Shown in pieces: positions 1 through 7,377 of a stretch of DNA of 10,839 bases; the stretch's first letter is position 1; each line of letters starts with the position of its first letter. Below the pieces are notes generated by a model. It ran no database searches and was not told the origin of the DNA. It saw only the letters and a list, made by a program, of their open reading frames with translations. The stretch comes from Gemmatimonadota bacterium. Lineage in GTDB: Bacteria; Gemmatimonadota; Gemmatimonadetes; Longimicrobiales; RSA9. The position numbers and the translations under genes were made by a program. The DNA lies in the NCBI GenBank assembly GCA_019689775.1, contig JADGGV010000089.1, positions 1 to 10,839 on the forward strand, in the 5' to 3' direction.

Positions 1-17
1 CGCCCGCGTCGCCCGCC

Positions 18-39
18 CCTCCGTGTGCTCCGTGGTGAA
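18..39 (-). repeat. Possible dispersed ACCACGGAG-type intergenic repeat
   Basis: Read on the minus strand this segment contains ACCACGGAG followed directly by CACACGGAGG, so the core CACGGAG/CACACGGAG is nearly duplicated in tandem. It lies just past the stop codon of the histidine kinase, outside any gene. I recall similar strings (ACCACGGAG, ACACGGAGG) as dispersed intergenic repeats in several GC-rich phyla, but I cannot check copy number here. Its purine/pyrimidine strand bias differs from the surrounding DNA. It could also be chance. Confidence 0.35.
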
Positions 40-48
40 GCGCCGTTC

Positions 49-1440
<1,392 letters not shown>

Positions 1441-1644
1441 CGTCGCGCTCGGAGAGGGCGGCCAGAGGGCAACGGGCCGCAACCTCGCGGCCGCAGGAAC
1501 GGTCGAGGGCGCACCGCCGGGGAGGGCGCCGGGAGGCGCCAGCGGTCCCCTCAAGTTACGTCAGACGTTCCCCCGCGCCAAGCGCCTCGGCCGGGCGCGC
1601 GGACCGGCGCGTCCGGGCCGCCGCCGCCACGCGCCGCCCGCCCG

Positions 1645-1668
1645 CGGCGACCCGGCGACCCGGCGACC
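1645..1668. repeat. Three perfect tandem copies of CGGCGACC
   Basis: The unit CGGCGACC occurs three times in succession at 1645-1652, 1653-1660 and 1661-1668. It lies in noncoding DNA about 90 bp upstream of the ATG at 1757. Such short repeats can change copy number by slipped-strand replication, but three copies is a small array and its effect is unknown. Confidence 0.85.
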
Positions 1669-1746
1669 CGCGCCCCGGAACGCCGCCGCGCCGCCCGACG
1701 GAAGCGCATCGGGCTTGCAGTAGGTGTGGACGTGGCGTCGACGATC

Positions 1747-1752
1747 GGAGGT
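1747..1752 (+). promoter_or_regulatory. Shine-Dalgarno site that sets the start of the unknown gene
   Basis: GGAGGT lies 4 bases before the ATG at 1757. The alternative in-frame ATG at 1724, 33 bases upstream, has no such site, so 1757 is preferred. Confidence 0.8.
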
Positions 1753-1756
1753 AGCC

Positions 1757-2509
1757 ATGCCCGCCTCGAGCACGCCCGGATCCCTGCTCTGTCGCCCCGG
1801 CTGGTACACGGTGAACGGCAGGGAGCAGCACTACGGCTGGCAGTTCAGCCGGAACCCGCGACACTGGTATCTGCCGGACATCCTCCCCGGCTCGCTCCTG
1901 CTGAAGGTGCCCGCGCAGTCGCGCGTGCCCGGCGTGCGCGCGCTGTTGCCGTGGTCGATCTGGCGCCCCGTCGCCCCCGACCAGTGGCGGAAGTGGTGCG
2001 GCCTCCCCGCGGAGGTCGCCGCGGACCTGATCCGGATGGACCGCGTCGAGCGCGAGCCCCGCTACCGCGCGGCGCTGCGGCTCCTCGCCGATCCCGCGGA
2101 CTTCCACGTCCACATCGCCGAGGTCGCCATCCCGGCGGCGCGCATCGCCGCCGGCGACGTGCTCGTCTGGGTCGGCGGCACGCGGCGCCGGCCGCACTCG
2201 CGCGGGCCCGCCCGCGAGCTCATGCGCGACGACTACGAGGCGCTCCGCCTCGCGCTCCTCGTCCACGGCGAGAGCGCGTTCGAGGAGATCACGCCGGCGC
2301 CGTCCGCCGACGCGCACCGCCTGTCGCGCTTCCTGCGCGACCGCCGACGCTGGGGCGCACGCCGCCAGCCGTGGCGCACGGACCTGGTGCACATCCGGCC
2401 GGCTGCCGAGCGGGAGATCGTCTCGATCGAGGCGTCGAGCGACGAGGCCGCGATCTTCGAGCTGGTCTACCGCGCCGGCGGCCGGCTCCGCGGGCCGGCC
2501 GAAGGCTGA
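1757..2509 (+). CDS. Protein of unknown function, 250 aa
   Basis: I do not recognise the family. The predicted protein is soluble: there is no signal peptide and no membrane segment. The first 90 residues are rich in Trp and Tyr (W-Y-T-V-N-G, H-Y-G-W-Q-F, H-W-Y-L-P-D, P-W-S-I-W-R-P, W-R-K-W), which suggests a compact aromatic-cored N-terminal domain. The middle (about 95-150) is helical and acidic, followed by an Arg-rich segment and a more ordinary alpha/beta-like C-terminus. No catalytic motif stands out. Coding potential is supported by strong G/C third-position bias, a good Shine-Dalgarno site, and a balanced residue composition that the competing frames lack. It is divergent from the histidine kinase and convergent with the MFS exporter, with only 7 bp between the two stop codons. 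That leaves no room for a separate terminator, so the transcripts probably overlap. Confidence 0.8.
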   Translation: MPASSTPGSLLCRPGWYTVNGREQHYGWQFSRNPRHWYLPDILPGSLLLKVPAQSRVPGVRALLPWSIWRPVAPDQWRKWCGLPAEVAADLIRMDRVEREPRYRAALRLLADPADFHVHIAEVAIPAARIAAGDVLVWVGGTRRRPHSRGPARELMRDDYEALRLALLVHGESAFEEITPAPSADAHRLSRFLRDRRRWGARRQPWRTDLVHIRPAAEREIVSIEASSDEAAIFELVYRAGGRLRGPAEG

Positions 2510-2516
2510 GCATCGC

Positions 2517-4520
2517 TCATCCGCGCCGCCGCGCCTCGGGCACCAGCTCGCGCGCCAGCTCGCGCAGCACGTCGGGCAGCTCCGCGCGCCGGTCGGCCCC
2601 CCACTCCGCGGCGAGCGCGGTCAGGTGCTCGCGGCGCGCGGCGACGAGGCGCGCGAGCACGGCGGAGCCGGCGTCGCTCGGCTCGCGCACGACGCGCCCG
2701 TCCAGGCGCCGGTCCACGAGCAGCCCCCGGCCGTAGAGCTGGCCCAGCGCGGCGTCGATGCGTTCCGGCGGCACGCCCTTCGAGCGCCCGAGCTCGTGCG
2801 GGTCGAGCGCCGGATCGTGCTCCAGGCGCACGAGCAGCCACGCGGCCGCGGCGTCGAGGTCGACGCCCGCGCGCCGGACGATCGCCTCGATGTAGCGGCG
2901 CTGCACGTCGCGGTCGGCGAGCGCGGCGACGCCCTCGAGGAGGATCGGCAGCGACGCGTCCGGCGCCGGCATCGGGAACGTCTCGCCCGCCTCCCGCCCG
3001 ACCTCGCCCGCCACGGCGGCCACGGTCTCGCGCAGCGGCCGCTCCGGCACCAGCCACGTGAGCACGAAGGCGACGAGGCCGACGCCGGTGGCGACGAGGA
3101 AGACGTCGCCCAGCGCGGCGGTGAACGCCTGCGCGTAGAGCGCGCGCAACGCCGGCGGGAGCGCGGCGAGCGCGCCCGGCGTGAGGCCGGCGCCGGCCGC
3201 CTCCGCGGCGCGCGCCGGTGGCAGCAGCGCGGCCAGGTTCCGCGCCAGCCGCACGGCGAAGATCGCGCCGAGCACGGCGGTGCCGAGCGCGCCGCCGATG
3301 AGGCGGAACAGCGTCGCGCCCGACGTCGCCACGCCGAGGAAGCGGTAGGGGACGGCGTTCTGCACGGCGACGACGAGGACCTGCATGACCATGCCGAGGC
3401 CAAGCCCGAGCACGAGCATGGTGCCGAGCACGGCGGCGAGGCGCGTCGTCGGGCTCATGCGCGAGAGGAGGAACAGCCCGAGCGCCATGACCGCGGTCCC
3501 GACGACCGGGTACGCCTTGTAGCGGCCGGTGCGGCTGATGAGCTGGCCGGAGACGATGGAGGTGACGAGCATCCCGCCCATCATCGGCACCATCTGGAGC
3601 CCGGAGCCGGTCGGGCTCGCGCCCTTCACGACCTGGAGGAAGAGCGGCAGGTAGGTGACCGAGCCGAACAGCGCGAAGCCGACGGCCAGGCCGATCGCGG
3701 ATGTGAGCGCGAACGTGCGGTCGCGGAACAGCCCGAGCGGCAGCACCGGCTCGCCGGCGCGCCGCTCCGCCAGCACGAAGCCGCCGATGGCGACGACGGC
3801 GACGACCACGAGCGCGAGCACCGTCGGCGAGCCCCACGGGTACGCCGTCCCGCCGAGGTCGCTCACCAGGATCACCGCGCCGAGCGCGGCGGCGAGCAGC
3901 GCCGCGCCGGCGTAGTCGATCGCGTGCGCGACGCGCTCCGCGCGCGCGGGCAGCGTCGCCGCGAGCACGGCCAGCGCCGCGACGCCGACCGGCAGGTTGA
4001 CGTAGAAGATCCAGCGCCAGGACAGGTGCGTCGTGATGTAGCCGCCCAGCAGCGGCCCCGCGATGCTGGCGACGCCGAAGACCGCGCCGAAGATCCCCTG
4101 GTAGCGCCCGCGCTCGCGCGGCGAGACCAGGTCGCCGACGACGGCCTGCGTCGTCACCGTCAGCCCGCCGCCGCCCAGCCCCTGGATGAAGCGGAACAGG
4201 ATGAGTTGCCCCATCGAGCGGCTCACGCCGCACAGCGCCGAGCCCAGCAGGAACAGCACGATCCCCGACTGGAGCACGATCTTGCGGCCGTACAGGTCGC
4301 CGAGCTTCCCGTACAGCGGCGTCGCGATCGTCTGCGCCAGCAGGTACGCCGTGACCACCCACGCCAGGTGCCCCAACCCGCCCAGCTCGCCGACGATCGT
4401 CGGCAACGCCGTGGCCACGATCGTCGAGTCCAGCGCCGCCAGCAGCAGCACCAGCAGCAGCCCGCTGAAGACGACGAGCACGCGGCGGTGCTCGAGGGCG
4501 GGGGGATGCGCGGCGCTCAC
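2517..4520 (-). CDS. DHA2 (EmrB/QacA) MFS drug exporter with C-terminal MarR-like winged helix
   Basis: This is a proton-driven multidrug exporter of the 14-TM DHA2 family in the inner membrane. From the GTG at 4520 it is 667 residues. Family landmarks are the L-D-S-T-I-V-A-T-A-L-P-T-I segment in TM1 (Asp31), motif A G-K-L-G-D-L-Y-G-R-K (71-80), the antiporter motif C G-A-V-F-G-V-A-S-I-A-G-P-L-L-G-G (145-160), and W-R-W-I-F-Y-V-N-L-P-V-G (168-179). The last membrane helix is about 472-490. After it comes a cytoplasmic extension of about 170 residues. Residues about 524-659 there read as a winged helix: helices, then P-P-E-R-I-D-A-A-L-G-Q-L-Y-G-R-G-L-L as recognition helix, and a D-R-R-L-D-G-R wing, as in MarR. 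Such fusions are known mainly from actinobacterial exporters. The start is uncertain. The frame opens at GTG 4643, but the first 41 residues are Arg/Gly/Pro-rich, and GTG 4520 lies just before TM1 with GGAG 11 bases upstream. The gene is downstream of the putative ADP-ribosyltransferase on the same strand. Confidence 0.93.
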   Translation of the reverse strand: MSAAHPPALEHRRVLVVFSGLLLVLLLAALDSTIVATALPTIVGELGGLGHLAWVVTAYLLAQTIATPLYGKLGDLYGRKIVLQSGIVLFLLGSALCGVSRSMGQLILFRFIQGLGGGGLTVTTQAVVGDLVSPRERGRYQGIFGAVFGVASIAGPLLGGYITTHLSWRWIFYVNLPVGVAALAVLAATLPARAERVAHAIDYAGAALLAAALGAVILVSDLGGTAYPWGSPTVLALVVVAVVAIGGFVLAERRAGEPVLPLGLFRDRTFALTSAIGLAVGFALFGSVTYLPLFLQVVKGASPTGSGLQMVPMMGGMLVTSIVSGQLISRTGRYKAYPVVGTAVMALGLFLLSRMSPTTRLAAVLGTMLVLGLGLGMVMQVLVVAVQNAVPYRFLGVATSGATLFRLIGGALGTAVLGAIFAVRLARNLAALLPPARAAEAAGAGLTPGALAALPPALRALYAQAFTAALGDVFLVATGVGLVAFVLTWLVPERPLRETVAAVAGEVGREAGETFPMPAPDASLPILLEGVAALADRDVQRRYIEAIVRRAGVDLDAAAAWLLVRLEHDPALDPHELGRSKGVPPERIDAALGQLYGRGLLVDRRLDGRVVREPSDAGSAVLARLVAARREHLTALAAEWGADRRAELPDVLRELARELVPEARRRG

Positions 4521-4580
4521 GGTCCGGGTCGCTCCGATCGCGGGGTCTCTCCCCACGGGCGACCCGCAAGATCGGGGCAA

Positions 4581-4599
4581 GGGCGCGGGGGGTGCGCCC
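4581..4599 (-). terminator. GC-rich hairpin between transferase and exporter genes
   Basis: GGGCGC at 4581-4586 and GCGCCC at 4594-4599 form a 6-bp perfect stem with a 7-base loop. On the minus-strand transcript a G-U pair can extend it, and the following bases are UUGCCCC. It lies 63 bases beyond the transferase stop codon and 61 bases before the GTG at 4520. It might terminate or attenuate transcription into the exporter gene. There is no U tract, so the call is weak. Confidence 0.25.
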
Positions 4600-4661
4600 C
4601 GGCCGGCCCCCCCCCGCCGGCGGCGGCGGCCGGACGGGAGCACGCCTCGCCGTGCGGCGCC

Positions 4662-5255
4662 TCAGCCGGACAACAGAGCGATCGCGGCGTTGAACGTCGC
4701 CGGCGTCATTCCCGCCGGCTGGAACGAGAGGTTCAGCAGGATCTGGTTGGTCGCCATCGACCGCGCCGCGAGGATGTCGCGCAGGGCTACGCCGTGGAGC
4801 GCCATGACCTCCGCCTGCATCGCGTTGCCCCCGCGGTACTGGTTGTAATCCACGCCGACGTTGATCCGTGCCAGGTAAACGTAGCCGGTGGGCCCCGCGA
4901 AGCCTTTCGCGACCGCGATGTCCCGGGTGAACGACACGTACTGCGCCTGGCCCGGCCCCGCCTGATGCCTATCGGGGTCGTAGCGAAGCGCCCCGTGGTC
5001 GCCGGCGTCCGGGTTCCGGAACAGGTGGGACCATAACCCACCCGCCTGGTCGACCTGGTTCGGGGTCCGATGATCGCCACGCAGCGCCAGCTCCGACGTC
5101 AGGGCCGCCCCGATCGGCGGGGCGAGCGCCGTGGGCACCGCCGGCTTCCAGCTCCGGGTGTTCGCCGGGGTGGCCAGCGGGGCCGGGTTGTTCTGCGTGA
5201 AAAGACTGCCAGGAGTGTGACCGACGGCCGGGACGGGATACACTGCCCATGGCAT
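4662..5255 (-). CDS. Putative mono-ADP-ribosyltransferase, enterotoxin A-like fold, Q-x-E type
   Basis: I read this 197-residue protein as an enzyme that transfers ADP-ribose from NAD+ to a target macromolecule. Residues 56-75 follow the opening of the cholera/heat-labile enterotoxin A1 chain (R-A-D-S-R-P-P-D-E-I-K-Q-S-G-G-L): here R-G-D-H-R-T-P-N-Q-V-D-Q-A-G-G-L, with Arg59 as the NAD-binding arginine. Next is Y-V-S-F-T (106-110), matching the Y-V-S-T-S strand. Then G-Y-V-Y-L-A-R-I-N-V (124-133) matches the toxin strand Y-Y-I-Y-V-I-A-T. Finally Q-A-E-V-M-A-L-H-G-V (147-156) aligns with E-Q-E-V-S-A-L-G-G-I. Glu149 would be the catalytic glutamate, while the upstream acid of the E-x-E motif is Gln147. 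The first 50 residues are rich in Pro, Ala and Thr, without a signal peptide or membrane helix. The ATG at 5255 is fixed by AGGAGG six bases upstream. TTA, AGG, AAA, GTA, ACT and CCT codons are rare in the neighbours and hint at horizontal acquisition. No immunity gene or ADP-ribosylglycohydrolase is visible nearby. Target and role are unknown. Confidence 0.72.
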   Translation of the reverse strand: MPWAVYPVPAVGHTPGSLFTQNNPAPLATPANTRSWKPAVPTALAPPIGAALTSELALRGDHRTPNQVDQAGGLWSHLFRNPDAGDHGALRYDPDRHQAGPGQAQYVSFTRDIAVAKGFAGPTGYVYLARINVGVDYNQYRGGNAMQAEVMALHGVALRDILAARSMATNQILLNLSFQPAGMTPATFNAAIALLSG

Positions 5256-5261
5256 GGCGAG

Positions 5262-5267
5262 CCTCCT
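5262..5267 (-). promoter_or_regulatory. Consensus Shine-Dalgarno site of the putative ADP-ribosyltransferase
   Basis: The minus strand reads AGGAGG here, six bases before the ATG at 5255. It is the best ribosome binding site in the window, predicts efficient translation and fixes the start. Confidence 0.85.
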
Positions 5268-5348
5268 GAGGGGGGAGCGTGGGATGGGGCTGCCCGGGAA
5301 ACCGGACGGTGGGGCGCTCGAATGGGGCTTGCGACGACGGCGCGTACG

Positions 5349-5377
5349 TAGATGTCGAAGGCTCGGGCCGGTGTCAA
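5349..5377 (-). promoter_or_regulatory. Candidate sigma-70-type promoter for the transferase gene
   Basis: On the minus strand a perfect TTGACA occupies 5377-5372. Seventeen bases farther on is CATCTA (5354-5349), a poor -10; the overlapping TACGTA a few bases downstream is an alternative at longer spacing. It lies about 95 bp before the ATG at 5255, in the 217-bp gap after the amidohydrolase gene. The -35 is convincing and the -10 is not. Confidence 0.4.
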
Positions 5378-5448
5378 GCGGGCCGGAAAACGGGCGGATC
5401 GGCGCGGTTCCGGGGCGTCCCGCGCCGCCGGTCGGCCCGGCGCCGAGG

Positions 5449-5472
5449 CCGGCGAACGGGCGCCGTCGCCGG
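5449..5472 (-). terminator. Hairpin abutting the amidohydrolase stop codon
   Basis: CCGGCGA at 5449-5455 and TCGCCGG at 5466-5472 form a perfect 7-bp stem around a 10-base loop, immediately after the TAG at 5475-5473. The loop contains the self-complementary GGCGCC. There is no U tract. In such GC-rich DNA it could be a terminator or an mRNA 3'-end stabiliser, and it separates the amidohydrolase from the transferase gene. Confidence 0.45.
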
Positions 5473-6915
5473 CTAAGGTTCGTGCCGGCCGCCGGCCGAA
5501 CGCAGCAGCGAGGTCCGCGGCGTCGGCGCCCAGGCGGCGGTGTCCGCGGCGCTCGCCGGACCGATCTTGCCGACCACCGACGCCATGAGCGCCTGCGGGT
5601 CGTAGACGTGGCCGGCCTTGATCACCAGGCGCGGCAAGCGCGTCGCCCGGATGTCCTTCACCGGGTCGCCCCGCAGGACGACCAGGTCCGCCCACTTGCC
5701 CGGCTCGATCGAGCCGAGGCGGTCGCCGAGACCGAGCGCGCGGGCGCTGTTGATCGTCGCGATGCGGAGCACGGCGGCGTTCGGGATCCCCGACAGCGAC
5801 AGCGCCAGCAGCTCGCGGTGCACCGAGAACGGCGTCAGGTACTCGCCCCAGCTCGGATGGTCCGTGCCCAGCGTGATGAGATCGCCGCCGCCGGCGTCGT
5901 AGAACGCCTTGATCTCCTTGCGCTTCGTCCAGTAGATGTTCTCGAACTGCTCGTTCACCCGCCGCGGCGGCCGCCGCTCGACGATCCCACGCATGTACGG
6001 CGTCAGGAACCGCGTCTCGTCCGCGAAGTAGGTGAACACCTCCGGGTCCTTCTTGCCGAAGTATCCGTACGCGCTCAGCGTGGCGTCGAAGTAGACGTGG
6101 TGCTCCTTGAACAGCGCCACGATGCGCCGGAACTCCGGCGTGTCGAAGGTCATGTGCTCAAAGGAGTCGTACGCCGGGCGGTCCGCGGCGAACGCGTCGC
6201 CCCCCATGAAGTGCTCGATCCGGTCGATCCCCGCGAGGATCGCGTCCCGCGGGTTCACGCTGCCGCGGAACCCCGAGTCCAGGTGCCCGGTCACGGTGAG
6301 CCCCCAGCGGTGCGCCTCCTCGACGAGCGCCTTCAGTTGCTCGAGCCCGATCCCCTTCGCCTTGAAGCCCCGCACCCCCGTCGCCGCCCAGTAGTCGACC
6401 TCCTTGCGGATCGAGTCCGGCGACATGTCGCGCCGCCACCCCGGCCGCGCCGTGCCGAAGTACGGCCCCGAGTTCCACAGCCGCGGGCCGGGCTGCTCCC
6501 CACGCTCGATGCGGAGCCGCAGCGCGCGCATCGAGTCCGGATCCAGCTCCCCGGCCGGGAACGTGGACGTGACGCCGTTCGCCAGGAACAGCGCCGGGTA
6601 GGCGACCGTCTCGTCCTTGCGCCCCGCGCCGAACAGGTCCATCGCGTAGTGCGCGTGCAGGTCGAACAGCCCCGGGATCACCGTCTCCGAGTCCGCCAGC
6701 TCGATCCGCCGCGCCCCCGGCGCCGCGATCGACAGATCCCCGCCCACGCGCAGGATCTTCCCCGCCCGCACCAGAATCCCGGGGTTCGGCACCGTCGCAT
6801 CCCCGGTCGCCGTGAACAGCCGCCCACCGGTCAGCACCACGTCCGGCTCCTGCCCCGCGACCGCCCGGGGGAGCAGGAACGACAGGAACAGCAGCAGCGC
6901 GATGGATCGGGTCAT
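5473..6915 (-). CDS. Secreted metal-dependent amidohydrolase
   Basis: This 480-residue enzyme should hydrolyse an amide-like bond, perhaps in a dipeptide or cyclic imide; the substrate cannot be read from the sequence. The N-terminus M-T-R-S-I-A followed by L-L-L-F-L-S-F-L-L-P-R-A-V-A-G is a signal peptide, probably cleaved near residue 21, so it acts in the periplasm or outside. The composite beta-sandwich plus TIM-barrel layout of the imidazolonepropionase-like group is clear. Metal-site landmarks are H-A-H (His87, His89) after V-I-P-G-L-F-D-L, Lys185 or Lys187 in F-K-A-K-G-I as candidate bridging lysine, His211 in T-G-H-L-D-S, His234 in R-I-E-H-F, and Asp352 in G-T-D-H-P-S-W-G. The C-terminal G-S-I-E-P-G-K-W-A-D-L-V-V-L (401-414) is the usual family signature. 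The ATG at 6915 has AAGGTGA four bases upstream. The gene is divergent from the DUF5916 gene and followed by a hairpin. Confidence 0.94.
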   Translation of the reverse strand: MTRSIALLLFLSFLLPRAVAGQEPDVVLTGGRLFTATGDATVPNPGILVRAGKILRVGGDLSIAAPGARRIELADSETVIPGLFDLHAHYAMDLFGAGRKDETVAYPALFLANGVTSTFPAGELDPDSMRALRLRIERGEQPGPRLWNSGPYFGTARPGWRRDMSPDSIRKEVDYWAATGVRGFKAKGIGLEQLKALVEEAHRWGLTVTGHLDSGFRGSVNPRDAILAGIDRIEHFMGGDAFAADRPAYDSFEHMTFDTPEFRRIVALFKEHHVYFDATLSAYGYFGKKDPEVFTYFADETRFLTPYMRGIVERRPPRRVNEQFENIYWTKRKEIKAFYDAGGGDLITLGTDHPSWGEYLTPFSVHRELLALSLSGIPNAAVLRIATINSARALGLGDRLGSIEPGKWADLVVLRGDPVKDIRATRLPRLVIKAGHVYDPQALMASVVGKIGPASAADTAAWAPTPRTSLLRSAGGRHEP

Positions 6916-6927
6916 GGGGTCACCTTC

Positions 6928-6942
6928 GCCGCCAACGGCGGC
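6928..6942 (-). promoter_or_regulatory. Hairpin next to the amidohydrolase ribosome binding site
   Basis: GCCGCC and GGCGGC pair as a 6-bp stem with a 3-base loop (GUU in the minus-strand transcript). The stem ends one base before the AAGGTGA ribosome binding site at 6926-6920. A hairpin this close to the site could protect the mRNA 5' end or modulate ribosome access, but no function is shown and GC-rich DNA forms such stems easily. Confidence 0.35.
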
Positions 6943-7075
6943 TCAGACGAAGTTCGCGAGATCCGTGTCGCTCCCGCGCCCGCGTCCGGCCATTCGGGTG
7001 CGGAAGCGGGAGCCGGAAAGATGAACGGACCGGCCCCGGCGTGGCATCGGCCTCGAGGGTTCGGGTCGTCGAACG

Positions 7076-7089
7076 TCCCGACGTCGGGA
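7076..7089. promoter_or_regulatory. 14-bp perfect palindrome TCCCGACGTCGGGA
   Basis: The sequence is its own reverse complement and lies between two divergent genes, as an operator for a dimeric regulator might. It is 160 bp from the amidohydrolase start and about 260 bp from the mapped-by-eye promoter of the DUF5916 gene. Its GC content makes coincidence possible. Confidence 0.25.
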
Positions 7090-7348
7090 GGCGGCATGCA
7101 CGCGGACAAGATTGCACGGCGGCGCGGCGGGGGCCAAACCCGAGGCTCGCGCGACCGGCGCCGGCGCCTGGCCGCTCCGGAACGCGTGGTGTCCGGCGCG
7201 CCCGGGCGCCGTGTTCCCCGCGCACGCCACCGCAGGCGACGACGCGATTGCAGGCACGAACCGGCCCCATCCGCCCCGTTTGTTGAGCCGCGGGACCCGA
7301 GGCCTCGACGCGAGGGTCGGCCGGCGTGCCCGGATGCGGCCCCCGTGG

Positions 7349-7377
7349 TTGACGCCGACGCCGCCCGGTGGTAATGT
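7349..7377 (+). promoter_or_regulatory. Sigma-70-type promoter of the DUF5916 gene
   Basis: TTGACG at 7349-7354 matches five of six bases of the -35 consensus. Exactly 17 bp later is TAATGT at 7372-7377, a partial -10 match that lies in the most AT-rich short stretch of the intergenic region. Transcription would start near 7384, giving a 5' leader of about 34 bases before the ATG at 7418. Confidence 0.6.

Larger units (their letters stand above)
1441..1756. other. Divergent intergenic region, kinase / unknown gene
   Basis: This 316-bp gap separates two divergently transcribed genes and must hold promoters for both unless the kinase starts farther upstream. I find no convincing -35/-10 pair on either strand. 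A TTGCAG hexamer at 1715-1720 points towards the plus-strand gene, but the sequence 17 bp on (TCGACG) is a poor -10. The only regular structure is the 8-bp tandem repeat at 1645-1668. Open frames crossing the region are Pro/Arg/Ala-rich and look like GC-driven noise. Confidence 0.6.

Noticed and set aside
1556..2392. A 278-codon minus-strand open frame opposite the 250-aa unknown gene
   Set aside because: The plus-strand frame has a good Shine-Dalgarno site and a protein-like composition. The minus-strand frame has neither.
4607..4634. C9 run and GGC repeats near the exporter leader, considered as a phase-variable tract
   Set aside because: The run lies upstream of the preferred start and outside a reading frame, so a slip would not switch the protein. 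Such runs are expected in this base composition.
4521..4643. N-terminal extension of the exporter to GTG 4643
   Set aside because: It would add 41 Arg/Gly/Pro-rich residues before TM1, with no properly spaced ribosome binding site, and would run through the hairpin at 4581-4599. It is not excluded.
2625..5036. An 803-codon plus-strand open frame across the exporter and transferase genes
   Set aside because: It is rich in Arg, Glu, His and Asp with no recognisable fold, and it lies opposite a clear 14-TM transporter.
5254..7374. A 706-codon plus-strand open frame opposite the amidohydrolase
   Set aside because: The composition is that of antisense GC-rich noise, while the minus strand carries a complete amidohydrolase with a signal peptide and metal ligands.
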